Shown: positions 8,374-17,181, counted from the first letter of the stretch. The stretch: DNA of 64,000 nt from Kibdelosporangium persicum (GCF_013280595.1 NZ_JAAATY010000006.1:62001-126000), one strand, 5' to 3'. Translations and numbers: made by a program. The notes: generated by a model from the sequence alone, not told the origin.

Positions 8374-8402
8374 TTTACAACGTTGTACCAACGATGTAAC
8401 GT
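8374..8402 (+). promoter_or_regulatory. Promoter of the sugar ABC operon with overlapping LacI operator
   Basis: Candidate -35 TTTACA (8374-8379) and -10 TAACGT (8397-8402), 17 bp apart. The perfect palindrome TACAACGTTGTA (8376-8387) overlaps the -35 and spacer, and a related half (TACCAACGATGTA) follows directly. Operator position over the promoter fits repression by the divergent LacI protein. The LacI gene's own -10 (minus-strand TACTCT, 8353-8358) is 18 bp from the palindrome. Confidence 0.7.
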
Positions 8403-8445
8403 GCTCGCCGAGCGTGTTCGCCCTGTCTCGACGAGGAGTCAGCAC

Positions 8446-9537
8446 ATGACCGCCGCGAGTCCATCCCGTCCAGTCCACTTAGGCCGGATCGTCGGTGCCA
8501 GCCTGTGCGGCTTCGCCCTGATCCTGGCCGGATGCGCCAAGTCCGAGGAGACGGCCGCACCGCCCGCCCAGGGCACCGGGGGCGCGCAGGCCCCGGTCGC
8601 GTCCACCGCCGACGGCCCGACCTGCACGATCACCCAGTACGGCGGCACCCAGCTCGACCTGAAGTCCGCCATCGTCGGTTTTTCCCAGTCCGAGAAGGAA
8701 GCCAACCCGTTCCGGATCGCCGAGACCCAGTCGATCAAGGACGAGGCCGCGAAGGCCGGCGTCAAGCAGCTGCTGACCACGAACGCGAACTCGCAGCTGA
8801 GCAAGCAGATCTCGGACATCCAGGACATGATCAACAAGGGTGCGCAGGCGTTGATCGTGGCGCCGCTGAACTCCGACGGCCTCGAACCGGCGCTGTCGGC
8901 CGCGCGTGCCAAGAACATCCCGGTGCTCACCATCGACCGCAAGGTCAACGCCGCGGCCTGCAAGGACTACGTCTCCTTCCTCGGCTCGAACTTCGTCGAG
9001 CAGGGCAAGCGGGCCGCCCAGCAGATGGCCAAGGCCCTGAACAACAAGGGCAAGGTCGCGATCCTGCTCGGCGCGTCGGGCAACAACGTGACCACCGACC
9101 GGACCAACGGGTTCGTCGACGAGCTCAAGGCGTCCGCGCCGGAGATCCAGGTGGTCGCCCAGCAGACCGGTGACTTCGCCAGGGACAAGGGCCAGCAGGT
9201 GATGGAGCAGATCATCCAGGCCCAGCCGGACATCAACGGTGTCTACGCGGAGAACGACGAAATGGCGCTCGGCGCGCTGGTCGCGCTGCGCAGCGCGAAC
9301 AAGAAACCCGGCACCGACATCCATGTCGTGTCCATCGACGGCACCCGCAACGCGGTCCAGAAGGTGACCGAAGGCGAGCTGTACGCGGTCGTCGAGTCCA
9401 ACCCGCGCTTCGGCCCGCTGGCGTTCCAGACGCTCCAGTCGTTCCTGAGTGGACAGCCGGTCCAGCAGAACGTGGTGATCAGCGACAAGCTGTACACCAA
9501 GGACAACGCCACTGCCGAACTGGGCAACTCCTACTGA
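8446..9537 (+). CDS. Sugar ABC transporter substrate-binding lipoprotein (galactofuranose/ribose type)
   Basis: 363 aa. Start ATG 8446 behind GAGGAG; the frame extends upstream but through the promoter. A lipoprotein signal ends in LILAGC with Cys30 as lipid anchor. The mature protein is a class B periplasmic-binding-type sugar receptor: VGFSQSEKEANPFRIAE, IQDMINKGAQALIVAPLNSDG, IPVLTIDRKV and GVYAENDEMALGA are the usual landmarks. The ETQSIKDEA and LDR patterns look closest to the YtfQ galactofuranose receptor, and the operon has two permease genes as the ytfQRT-yjfF system does. First gene of an importer operon; its stop overlaps the ATPase start (TGATG). Confidence 0.92.
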   Translation: MTAASPSRPVHLGRIVGASLCGFALILAGCAKSEETAAPPAQGTGGAQAPVASTADGPTCTITQYGGTQLDLKSAIVGFSQSEKEANPFRIAETQSIKDEAAKAGVKQLLTTNANSQLSKQISDIQDMINKGAQALIVAPLNSDGLEPALSAARAKNIPVLTIDRKVNAAACKDYVSFLGSNFVEQGKRAAQQMAKALNNKGKVAILLGASGNNVTTDRTNGFVDELKASAPEIQVVAQQTGDFARDKGQQVMEQIIQAQPDINGVYAENDEMALGALVALRSANKKPGTDIHVVSIDGTRNAVQKVTEGELYAVVESNPRFGPLAFQTLQSFLSGQPVQQNVVISDKLYTKDNATAELGNSY

Positions 9538-11063
9538 TGACAGCCGAGGCCGTGCTCGACGCACGCGGGATCGGCAAGCGGTTCCCCGGTGTGGTCGCGC
9601 TGTCCGAAGTGGACCTCACGTTGCCGCCAGGTGAGGTGCACGCGCTGGTCGGTGAGAACGGCGCGGGCAAGTCGACCTTGATCAAGGTGTTGACCGGCGT
9701 GTACGCGCCGGACAGCGGGGAGTTGTCCTACCGCGGTTCGCCTGTCCGGTTCAGCCGGCCGCTGGACGCGCAGGAGGCCGGGATCAGCACGGTGTACCAG
9801 GAGATCAACCTGGTGCCGCTGATGTCGGTGGCCAGCAACCTGTTCCTCGGCCGGGAACCACGCAACCGGTTCGGGCTGCTGGACTTCAGGGCGATGAACA
9901 CGGCCGCGGCCAAGCTCCTGGAGTCGTACGGCGTGCACGTCGACGTCACCAGACCACTGCGGACGTTGGGCGCGGGAGTGCGTCAGATGGTGGCCGTCGC
10001 GCGTGCGGCGGCCAGCCACGCCCGCGTGGTGATCCTGGACGAACCCACTTCGTCGCTGGAACCCCGGGAAGTGGACACCCTGTTCGAGATCATCAACCGG
10101 GTGCGTGCCGAGGGTGCCGCGGTGCTGTACGTCAGCCATCGGCTCGACGAGCTCTACCGCATCTGCGACACGGTGACGGTCCTGCGGGACGGGCGCAAAG
10201 TCCACAATGGTCCGCTGAAGGAGCTGTCGAGGTTGCAGCTGGTCGCGCTGATGCTCGGCCGTGACCTCGAACAGATCCAGCGCGAGGGCACGACCAAGTT
10301 CGACTCGGCGCCGGCCGAGGCACTGGAGACGCCGGTCCTGGCGGCTCGGGGCCTGACCAGCCAGCATCGCCTGCACGGAGTCGATGTGACCGTCCGGCCC
10401 GGCGAGATCGTCGGGCTGGGCGGCCTGCTCGGTGCCGGGCGGAGCGAGACCGTCCGGGCGATCGCGGGCTCCCTGCCCGTCGATTCCGGGGCGGTCACCG
10501 TCGCAGGCAAGCCGGTGCGATCCGGCTCGGTCGCCGCGGCGATGCGGGCGGGCGTGGTCATGTTGCCCGAGGACCGCAAGTCGGACGGCGTACTGCCGGA
10601 CCTGTCGGTACGGGAGAACATCGTGCTGGCGGCGTTGCCCCGGCTGTCGGCCGGGGGCCTGGTGTCCCGCAGGCGCCAGGACGCCATTGTGGACACGTTC
10701 ATGAAACGCCTGCGGATCAAGGCATCCAGCCCCGACCAGAAGGTGGGCGAGCTGTCCGGCGGCAACCAGCAGAAGGTGTTGCTGGCCCGGTTGCTGTGCC
10801 GGGAGCCGAAGGTGCTGCTGCTCGACGAACCGACGCGGGGCATCGACGTCGGCGCGAAGGCGGAGGTGCAGGCGCTGGTGGGGGAGCTGGCCGCGGAAGG
10901 GCTGGGCGTCGTGCTGATCTCCTCGGAGTTCGAGGAGGTCGTCGAAGGCTCGGACTCGATCGTGGTGCTCAGGGAAGGCCGTGTGGTGGCCGAGTTGCGA
11001 GGTGCGGACGTGACCGAGCAGAAGCTGATCGCGGCGCTGGCGGACGGCGGCGGCCATGGCTGA
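9537..11063 (+). CDS. Sugar ABC transporter, duplicated ATPase subunit
   Basis: 508 aa with two nucleotide-binding domains, as in RbsA, MglA and YtfR. Domain 1 has Walker A GENGAGKST (residues 38-46), Walker B VVILDEPTSS, and a signature-region LGAGVRQM that departs from the usual LSxGxxQ. Domain 2 has a degenerate Walker A (GLLGAGRSE), a good signature LSGGNQQK and Walker B VLLLDEPTRG. Degenerate P-loop in domain 2 is normal for this family; the altered signature in domain 1 is less usual. Powers import of the sugar handed over by the upstream lipoprotein. Overlaps the downstream permease by 8 nt. Confidence 0.95.
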   Translation: MTAEAVLDARGIGKRFPGVVALSEVDLTLPPGEVHALVGENGAGKSTLIKVLTGVYAPDSGELSYRGSPVRFSRPLDAQEAGISTVYQEINLVPLMSVASNLFLGREPRNRFGLLDFRAMNTAAAKLLESYGVHVDVTRPLRTLGAGVRQMVAVARAAASHARVVILDEPTSSLEPREVDTLFEIINRVRAEGAAVLYVSHRLDELYRICDTVTVLRDGRKVHNGPLKELSRLQLVALMLGRDLEQIQREGTTKFDSAPAEALETPVLAARGLTSQHRLHGVDVTVRPGEIVGLGGLLGAGRSETVRAIAGSLPVDSGAVTVAGKPVRSGSVAAAMRAGVVMLPEDRKSDGVLPDLSVRENIVLAALPRLSAGGLVSRRRQDAIVDTFMKRLRIKASSPDQKVGELSGGNQQKVLLARLLCREPKVLLLDEPTRGIDVGAKAEVQALVGELAAEGLGVVLISSEFEEVVEGSDSIVVLREGRVVAELRGADVTEQKLIAALADGGGHG

Positions 11064-12012
11064 GACAACCGTCACCCAGCCACCAGCCACCCGAAGACTC
11101 CGCGACTACGGCGTCTACGCCGCCCTTGGCATCCTTGTCCTCTACAACCTCGCCTTCACCGAGAACTTCGCCACCCTGGCCAACCTCAACACCCAGCTCG
11201 TCCAGGTCACGCCGATCCTGATCGCCGCACTCGGCATGGCACTGGTCATCGGCACCGAGGGTGTCGACCTGTCGGTCGGCTCGGTGATGGCGCTGTCGGC
11301 GGCGTTGCTGCCGCTCTACCTCGGTTACGGCCTGATGCCCGCCATCCTCGTCGCCCTCCTGGGCGGCGCGTTGTGCGGGATCTTCAGTGGCACGCTCGTC
11401 GCTGTGGTCGGCATCCAGCCGATCGTGGCCACGCTGGCGCTGTTGGTCGGCGGCCGGGGGCTGGCGCTGGTGCTCGCGGACGGACGGTTGAAGGACATCC
11501 GCAACCCGATGTTGCTGGAGCTCGGTTCGGGCAGTGTGCTCGGGATTCCGATCGTGGTGCTGATCGCCGCGTGCCTGACGCTGGTGGTCGGTTTCCTGGT
11601 GCGGTACACCACGTTCGGGCGGCAGTTGGTCGCCGTCGGCGGCAACCGGTCGGCCAGTGTGCTCGCCGGTCTGCCGGTCCGGCGGACCCTGATCGTCACG
11701 TACGTCATCAGCGGTGTGCTCGCGGCGGTCGCCGGGATCGTGGCGACCGCACGGCTCACCGCGTCCGATCCGTCCGCGATCGGGCAGCTGGCCGAGTTGT
11801 CCGCGATCACGGCCGTGGTGGTCGGCGGGACACCGCTGAACGGCGGCCGGGTCAGGATTCTCGGCACGGTCGCGGGTGCGCTGCTGATGCAGCTGATCTC
11901 GGCGACGTTGATCAAACACAACCTGCCGAGTTCGGCAGCGCTCGTCGTGCAGGCGGCGATCATCGTGGTCGCGGTGCTGTTGCAGCGGCCTCGCCTGGGA
12001 GGTGGGGGATGA
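11056..12012 (+). CDS. Sugar ABC transporter permease 1
   Basis: 318 aa, ATG 11056 inside the end of the ATPase gene. Polytopic membrane protein of the RbsC/YtfT/AraH branched-type permease family (BPD_transp_2). GTEGVDLSVGSVMAL is the family GGIDLSVGS signature, and NRSASVLAGLPVRRT with its EAA-like loop contacts the ATPase. About eight to ten hydrophobic segments. Overlaps the second permease by 4 nt; the two presumably form a heterodimeric channel. Confidence 0.93.
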   Translation: MAETTVTQPPATRRLRDYGVYAALGILVLYNLAFTENFATLANLNTQLVQVTPILIAALGMALVIGTEGVDLSVGSVMALSAALLPLYLGYGLMPAILVALLGGALCGIFSGTLVAVVGIQPIVATLALLVGGRGLALVLADGRLKDIRNPMLLELGSGSVLGIPIVVLIAACLTLVVGFLVRYTTFGRQLVAVGGNRSASVLAGLPVRRTLIVTYVISGVLAAVAGIVATARLTASDPSAIGQLAELSAITAVVVGGTPLNGGRVRILGTVAGALLMQLISATLIKHNLPSSAALVVQAAIIVVAVLLQRPRLGGGG

Positions 12013-13028
12013 CTGCCGTGACGGAGAAAACGGCGGTGGTGGCCGCGGACAAAGGCATGACCAAGCGGGAGTGGATCGCCGGTCTCGTGCAACGGCGGGG
12101 TTCGCTGGTCGTGCTGGCGTTGATCGTGATCGTGTCCACGGTCGCGTTCGACTCGTTCGCGACCGTGGACAACGCCCGGAACATCGCCATGCAGAGCTCG
12201 TTCCTGGCGATCGTCGCACTGGGCATGACGTTCGTGATCATCTCGGGCGGGATCGACCTGTCGGTCGGGTCGGTGTACGCGCTCGGCGGTGTGCTCGCGG
12301 CGTTGGGAATCCAGTGGGGCAGCCTGACCGGCATCCTGCTGCCGCTGGTCGTCTGCGGCGGGATCGGCATGCTGAACGGCGCGCTGGTCGCATATGGACG
12401 GTTGGCGCCGTTCATCGTCACACTGGCCACTTTGCTCGGTGCCCGCGGGCTCCTGCTCGCGATCACCGACGAAGGCTCGAACACCCGGGTGATGCCGCGG
12501 GACGCGTTGCTGACCCAGCTCGGGCAAGGCACGCTGCTGGGTGTCGGTTATCCGGTGTGGATCGCCGTCGTCCTGTTCGCTGTGGGCGCGGTCATGTTGC
12601 AGCGCACCAGGTTCGGCCATTCGGTCCTCGCGATCGGAGGCAGCGTCGAAGCCGCGCGGCTGATGGGGCTGCCGGTCGCCAGGCGCACGATGTGGCTGTA
12701 CACCGGCAGCGGTCTGCTGGCCGGCCTGGCCGGCGCGTTGGCCGCGGCGTACTCCGCTTCGGGCGTCACGATCGTGGGTGTCGGGTTCGAACTCGACGCC
12801 ATCGCCGCCGTGGTGATCGGCGGAACCCTGCTCACCGGTGGCGCCGGCACTGTCGGCGGGACGCTGGCCGGCGTGTTGCTGCTGATGGTGATCCAGAACG
12901 TGATCAACCAGATCGGCACGTTGTCGTCGCATTACCAGTCGGTGGTCAGTGGTGCGTTCCTGGCCGCCGTAGTGGCCATCCAGGCCTACCTGAGCCGTGC
13001 TCATCTTGGCAGGGAGCGCGGTACGTGA
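12009..13028 (+). CDS. Sugar ABC transporter permease 2
   Basis: 339 aa. The ATG at 12009 overlaps the stop of permease 1 (ATGA); the frame is open much further upstream but only as a shadow of permease 1. SGGIDLSVGSVYALGG is the family signature and EAARLMGLPVARRTM is the ATPase contact loop. Paralogous to permease 1 and comparable to YjfF. Two distinct permease genes per operon is the arrangement of the galactofuranose-type transporters, whereas ribose systems usually have one. The secreted hydrolase gene follows after 22 nt. Confidence 0.93.
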   Translation: MTAVTEKTAVVAADKGMTKREWIAGLVQRRGSLVVLALIVIVSTVAFDSFATVDNARNIAMQSSFLAIVALGMTFVIISGGIDLSVGSVYALGGVLAALGIQWGSLTGILLPLVVCGGIGMLNGALVAYGRLAPFIVTLATLLGARGLLLAITDEGSNTRVMPRDALLTQLGQGTLLGVGYPVWIAVVLFAVGAVMLQRTRFGHSVLAIGGSVEAARLMGLPVARRTMWLYTGSGLLAGLAGALAAAYSASGVTIVGVGFELDAIAAVVIGGTLLTGGAGTVGGTLAGVLLLMVIQNVINQIGTLSSHYQSVVSGAFLAAVVAIQAYLSRAHLGRERGT

Positions 13029-13050
13029 GATAAACCGGAGGTTGCCGCCT

Positions 13051-15516
13051 GTGTTGAGAACCTCGATCCTGCTCACCGCTCTGTTATGGAGCCTCGTCGC
13101 GGTCCCCGCTTCGGCGGAACCGACGTGGAAGCCCGGAAAACCACCGCTGACCACCCCATGGACCAACCAGGTCGGTCCGGACAACGCTCTGCCCGAATAC
13201 CCGCGTCCCCAGCTGACCAGGGACAAGTGGCGCAACCTCAACGGCGTGTGGGAGTTCGCGGCCGCCACGCAAGGAGAGGCCCCGCCGATCGGCAAGTCCT
13301 TGGCCGAACGGGTCCTGGTGCCGTACCCGATCGAATCCGCGCTGTCCGGAATCCAGCGCCGTGAGGACCGGATGTGGTACCGGCGCACGTTCACGGTGCC
13401 GGACAACTGGCGCGGCGACCGGGTGAAGCTGCACTTCGGCGCGGTCGACTACGACTCCGTGATCTGGGTGAACGGCCGCCAGGTCGGCACCCACCGCGGC
13501 GGGTTCGACGCGTTCAGCCTGGACATCACCGACGCGCTGACCAGGCGCGGCCCGCAGGAAGTGATCGTCGGCGTGACGGACCTGACCGACGCGACCTGGC
13601 AGCCGGTCGGCAAGCAGCGCAACGTGCCCGACCGTGGCATCTTCTACACGTCCAGTTCCGGCATCTGGCAGACCGTCTGGCTGGAACCGGTCAGCAGCAG
13701 CAACATCACGCAGCTGGACCAGACACCGAACCTCAAGGACTCGACCCTGCGGCTGACCGCGCGGGTCGAAGGTGACACGTCCGGGCTGATGGTCGAAGCT
13801 GTCGCCTACGACCGCCACAGGCCGGTGGGCCGGGTGACCGGTGCGCCCAACACCGAGCTGAAGCTGCCCGTGCCCAACCCGAAGCTGTGGTCACCGGATT
13901 CGCCGCACCTCTACGACCTGAAGGTCAAGCTCGTCAAGCGGCACCGTACCGTCGACGAGGTCGGCTCGTACTTCGGGATGCGCGAGATCGGCATGGCACC
14001 CGGTGCCGACGGCAAACTCAGGATGACGCTCAACGGCAAGATCGTGTTCCAGATGTCCACTCTGGACCAGGGCTTCTGGCCGGACGGCATCCACACCGCG
14101 CCGACCGACGCGGCGCTGCGGTTCGACCTCGAACAGCACAAGGTGCTCGGGTTCAACACGGTCCGCAAGCACATCAAGGTGGAACCCGACCGGTGGTACT
14201 ACCACGCCGACAAGCTCGGACTGCTGGTGTGGCAGGACATGCCCGCGATGAAGACGTCCGGCGAGCTGCCGCCGGTGGACGCCCAGCAGCAGTTCGAACG
14301 CGAGCTGCACACGATGGTGGACAAGCACAAGAGCTTCACCTCGGTGGTCGTGTGGGTGCCGTTCAACGAAGGCTGGGGCGAATGGGACCGCACCGCGACC
14401 GGCCGGATCGCCGACGACGTCAAGAAGCAGGACCCGAGCAGGCTGGTGAACGCCCACAGTGGCGTGAACTGCTGCGCGTCCAAGGGTGACTCCGGTCGCG
14501 GCGACATCCTCGACTACCACGCCTATGTCGGACCGGCCGCTCCGTCGCCGACCGCCACCCGCGCCGCCGCGGACGGCGAGCACGGAGGCTTCGGCCTTGA
14601 GGTCGAGAACCACATGTGGTTCGGCGAGGGCCACGCCTACGAGATGACGCCGGACACGGCCACGCTGACCCGCAGGTATGTGGAGAACCAGCGCGACGTG
14701 CTGAACGCCGCGCAGAAGTGCGGGATCAGTGCCGCGATCTACACCCAGATCACCGACGTCGAGCACGAGGTCAACGGGTTCTTCACCTACGACAGGCAGG
14801 TCCGCAAGATGGACTTCGGCCAGGTGAAGGCGATCAACGAGGAAATCATCGAGAAGGCCGACGGAACCGGCAGCGGCCCGCAGCCCGGTCCCGGAACGCC
14901 GGGCGCGGACGGGATCACGTACTACCCGTTCAGCGAAGGAACGGGCACGGTCACCGCGGACGAGGTCGGCACCAGGGACGCGACTCTGCAGAACGCCACC
15001 TGGACCGAAGGACACCCCGGTTCGGCCGTGCAGTTCAACGGCTCCACCTCCGTGGTGGACACGGGCGCGAGCATCCTCGACACCGCGGGCAACTACAGCG
15101 CGGCGGCGTGGGTGAAGCTCGACAGCCTCGGCGGGTTCGCCACCGCGGTGAGCCAGGACGGGCCGTCGAACAGCGCGTTCTTCCTGCAGTACTCGGGCGC
15201 CGACAACAGGTTCGCGTTCAGCTTCGCCGGTGTCCGTGCGCTCGCGCCGGTCGCTCCGGAGCCGGGACGTTGGTACCACATCGCCGGCGTGCGGGACGTC
15301 AAGGCGGGGTCGTTGACCCTGTACGTGGACGGACAGCCGGCCGCCACGGCGTACTCGTGTGACGGCGGGCCGGGCGCGGGCAACACCGTGATCGGCCGGG
15401 CGAAGTTCAACGGCGGCCCGGTGGACTTCTGGCGTGGTGCGATCGACCAGGTCCACCTGTACGACCGGGCCCTGCCTGCCGCCGAGGTGGCCCAGTTGTA
15501 CGCGTCAGGCCGGTAG
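13051..15516 (+). CDS. Secreted glycoside hydrolase family 2 enzyme with C-terminal LamG domain
   Basis: 821 aa, GTG start at 13051 with GGAGG ten bases upstream. A signal peptide ends near PASA (residue 22). The GH2 sugar-binding jelly roll comes first (MWYRRTFTVPDNW, IWVNGRQVGTHRGGF), then the Ig-like domain, then the TIM barrel (FNTVRKHIKVEPDRWYYHAD, LGLLVWQDMPA). The acid/base glutamate is E440 in VPFNEGW. From about residue 625 a concanavalin-type LamG domain follows a Gly/Pro linker. It is the last gene of the importer operon, so it probably releases the sugar that the transporter takes up outside the cell. GH2 includes beta-galactosidases and, in Streptomyces, beta-D-galactofuranosidases; the latter would fit the YtfQ-like receptor. 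Confidence 0.88.
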   Translation: MLRTSILLTALLWSLVAVPASAEPTWKPGKPPLTTPWTNQVGPDNALPEYPRPQLTRDKWRNLNGVWEFAAATQGEAPPIGKSLAERVLVPYPIESALSGIQRREDRMWYRRTFTVPDNWRGDRVKLHFGAVDYDSVIWVNGRQVGTHRGGFDAFSLDITDALTRRGPQEVIVGVTDLTDATWQPVGKQRNVPDRGIFYTSSSGIWQTVWLEPVSSSNITQLDQTPNLKDSTLRLTARVEGDTSGLMVEAVAYDRHRPVGRVTGAPNTELKLPVPNPKLWSPDSPHLYDLKVKLVKRHRTVDEVGSYFGMREIGMAPGADGKLRMTLNGKIVFQMSTLDQGFWPDGIHTAPTDAALRFDLEQHKVLGFNTVRKHIKVEPDRWYYHADKLGLLVWQDMPAMKTSGELPPVDAQQQFERELHTMVDKHKSFTSVVVWVPFNEGWGEWDRTATGRIADDVKKQDPSRLVNAHSGVNCCASKGDSGRGDILDYHAYVGPAAPSPTATRAAADGEHGGFGLEVENHMWFGEGHAYEMTPDTATLTRRYVENQRDVLNAAQKCGISAAIYTQITDVEHEVNGFFTYDRQVRKMDFGQVKAINEEIIEKADGTGSGPQPGPGTPGADGITYYPFSEGTGTVTADEVGTRDATLQNATWTEGHPGSAVQFNGSTSVVDTGASILDTAGNYSAAAWVKLDSLGGFATAVSQDGPSNSAFFLQYSGADNRFAFSFAGVRALAPVAPEPGRWYHIAGVRDVKAGSLTLYVDGQPAATAYSCDGGPGAGNTVIGRAKFNGGPVDFWRGAIDQVHLYDRALPAAEVAQLYASGR

Positions 15517-15531
15517 CAGTCCCCAGCCACC

Positions 15532-15577
15532 CTCGTGAGTGTTTGTCCGTGTTCTAACACGGACAAACACTCACGAG
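15532..15577. terminator. Long perfect palindrome/terminator, 22-bp arms (repeat family copy 1)
   Basis: Arms 15532-15553 and 15556-15577 are exact reverse complements with only CT between them. The outer part is CTCGTGAGTGTTTGTC and the tip is GTTCTAAC. It ends the GH2 operon and contains the TGA stop of the convergent oxidoreductase (15571-15573). A second copy with the same outer arm and the same tip lies at 50923-50968. Confidence 0.85.
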
Positions 15578-16536
15578 AGGGTGATGACGACTTTGCCCTT
15601 GGCGTGGCCTGCCTGGGCGTAGGCGACGGCCTGGGGGACCTCGCTGAGCGGGTACGTGCGGTCGATCGCCGGGGTGATCTTGCCCGCCTCGGCGAGGTCC
15701 CTGAGCACTTCGAGGTCCTTGAGGTTGGCCAGGGAGATCAGGCCACGCACAGTGTGCTTGGTGAACAGGGACAACAGGGGTGCCTTGACCATCCAGCCGG
15801 TGCCGCCGGTGATCTTCCCGCCGTCGTCGCCGCCGACCACGACGAGTGTTCCCCTGGCGGACAGGGCTTTGCGGGTGTGCTTCAGCGGCCGGTTGCCCGC
15901 GATGTCGATGATCACGTCGAACTCGTCGCGGGTGAAGTCGTCCTTGGTGTAGTCGATGACCTCGTCGGCGCCGATGCCGCGCACGAAGTCCAGTTTGGAC
16001 GTACTGCACAGGCCGGTGACGTCGGCACCGGCCAGCTTGGCGAGCTGGACGGCGTAACTGCCGACTCCGCCGCCCGCGCCGATGACCAGAACCCGTTGGC
16101 CCGCTTTGACTTCGCCCTTGTCCCGCACCGCGCCCAGCGCGGCGGTCGCCGAGCCGGGGATGGCGGCGGCCTGGTCGAACGTCAGGTTCGGCGGCTTCTT
16201 GGTGATCTTGTTGTACCGGGCGGTGGTGTACTCGGCGAACGCGCCGCCACACGTGCCGAACACCTCGTCACCCGGCTTGAACTCGGTGACCTTCGCACCG
16301 ACGGCCGCCACGCGACCGGCGACGTCCATGCCCTTGACGGGATTTCTGGGTCTGCGTAAGCCGGTGCCCAACCTGATCATGTACGGCAGCCCGGTCATCA
16401 GGTGCCAGACGCCCGCGTCGACGCCGGCGGCCCGGACCTCGATCAACACCTCGTCCGGCCTGGGCGTGGGGGCGTCGACGTCCTTGAGCCGCATGACGTC
16501 GGAGTTGCCGTACTCGTACTGGACTATCGCCTTCAT
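15571..16536 (-). CDS. NAD(P)-dependent alcohol dehydrogenase / quinone oxidoreductase-like (MDR family)
   Basis: 321 aa. N-terminal GroES-like fold (MKAIVQYEYGN, GMDVAGRVAAVGAKVTEFKPGDEVFG) and Rossmann fold with VLVIGAGGGVGSYAVQLAK. The catalytic-zinc cysteine/histidine pair of classical alcohol dehydrogenases is absent, so this belongs with the zinc-free quinone oxidoreductase-like reductases that reduce enones or quinones with NADPH. The ATG at 16534-16536 overlaps the stop of the XRE regulator gene by 4 nt, so it is the third gene of a membrane protein-XRE-oxidoreductase operon. Its stop codon lies inside the long palindrome. Confidence 0.9.
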   Translation of the reverse strand: MKAIVQYEYGNSDVMRLKDVDAPTPRPDEVLIEVRAAGVDAGVWHLMTGLPYMIRLGTGLRRPRNPVKGMDVAGRVAAVGAKVTEFKPGDEVFGTCGGAFAEYTTARYNKITKKPPNLTFDQAAAIPGSATAALGAVRDKGEVKAGQRVLVIGAGGGVGSYAVQLAKLAGADVTGLCSTSKLDFVRGIGADEVIDYTKDDFTRDEFDVIIDIAGNRPLKHTRKALSARGTLVVVGGDDGGKITGGTGWMVKAPLLSLFTKHTVRGLISLANLKDLEVLRDLAEAGKITPAIDRTYPLSEVPQAVAYAQAGHAKGKVVITLS

Positions 16537-16754
16537 TCTTCGTCTCCTGGGTACTGGAACACTTCGTCGAGTGATGCCTGGAACACGCGGGCGATCTGGA
16601 ACGCCATCTCCAGCGAGGGGGAGTAGCGGCCCTGTTCGATCGCGATGATCGTCTGCCGGGTGACGCCGATCCGCTTGGCCAGCTCGGCCTGTGTCATCTC
16701 GCCGTTGGCGAAGCGCAACGCGCGGATCTGGTTGGTGACCTTGGTCGGCTTCAC
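16533..16754 (-). CDS. XRE-type helix-turn-helix regulator (YgzD/YozG-like)
   Basis: 73 aa. The GTG at 16752-16754 is preferred because it overlaps the upstream stop as GTGA; a GTG 12 nt earlier is also possible. The protein is almost entirely one DNA-binding domain: MTQAELAKRIGVTRQTIIAIEQGRYSPSLEMAFQIARVFQ, followed by SLDEVFQYPGDEE, the usual end of this small repressor family. Members are often encoded beside a membrane protein of unknown function, as here. Direct and inverted repeats upstream of the operon (17182-17248) are candidate autoregulatory sites. Confidence 0.9.
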   Translation of the reverse strand: MKPTKVTNQIRALRFANGEMTQAELAKRIGVTRQTIIAIEQGRYSPSLEMAFQIARVFQASLDEVFQYPGDEE

Positions 16755-17173
16755 TGGAAACCCCACCGGTAGGCGGCGATCTTGGCGACCGACGTGAGGA
16801 CGCTGGTGAGCGCGAACGCGAGGTAGATCGTGTTGGCGATCCAGAAGTGGTCGGCCTCGGTCATCGCCAGGACCATCGTGGCGACCGCGCCGATGGCCAG
16901 GAACGACTGGCCGATCCGGTCACCGAAGTGGCCGATCTCGACGTCGCGCTGGTCTTTTCGGCGCTCCTCCTCGGGGGTCGTGCCGGAGACGAGCATGTCC
17001 AGCACGATGGACGCGAGGATCGCCGCCACGATCGTCCAGATCAGCGTTGCCACGTAAGGGGTTTCAGTGAGGGGGGCGTCTCCGCCGCGAGTGAGGACGA
17101 GGATCACGTAGATCGAGTACGCCACGATCGTGACCAACCCCATGACCCACGCGCGCTTCTCTTCGAACGCCAC
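16751..17173 (-). CDS. Four-TM membrane protein cotranscribed with XRE regulator
   Basis: 140 aa from the GTG at 17171-17173, which has GGAGTC a few bases upstream. About four hydrophobic segments: WVMGLVTIVAYSIYVILVL, VATLIWTIVAAILASIVLDML, SFLAIGAVATMVLAM and NTIYLAFALTSVLTSVAKI. Between TM2 and TM3 lies a charged cytoplasmic loop (TTPEEERRKDQRDVEIGHFGDRIG). Small membrane proteins of this kind are commonly encoded next to YgzD-type XRE regulators; their role is not established. First gene of the operon. Whether it senses something for the regulator or is simply its target cannot be told from sequence. Confidence 0.75.
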   Translation of the reverse strand: MAFEEKRAWVMGLVTIVAYSIYVILVLTRGGDAPLTETPYVATLIWTIVAAILASIVLDMLVSGTTPEEERRKDQRDVEIGHFGDRIGQSFLAIGAVATMVLAMTEADHFWIANTIYLAFALTSVLTSVAKIAAYRWGFQ

Positions 17174-17181
17174 GGTGACTC

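Noticed and set aside
11373..12008. N-terminal extension of the second sugar permease open frame
   Set aside because: It is an out-of-frame reading of permease 1; the ATG at 12009 overlaps the previous stop in the normal way.
15532..15577. Palindrome as part of a CRISPR or integron array
   Set aside because: Only two copies 35 kb apart, both at convergent gene ends; no spacers and no cas or integrase genes.
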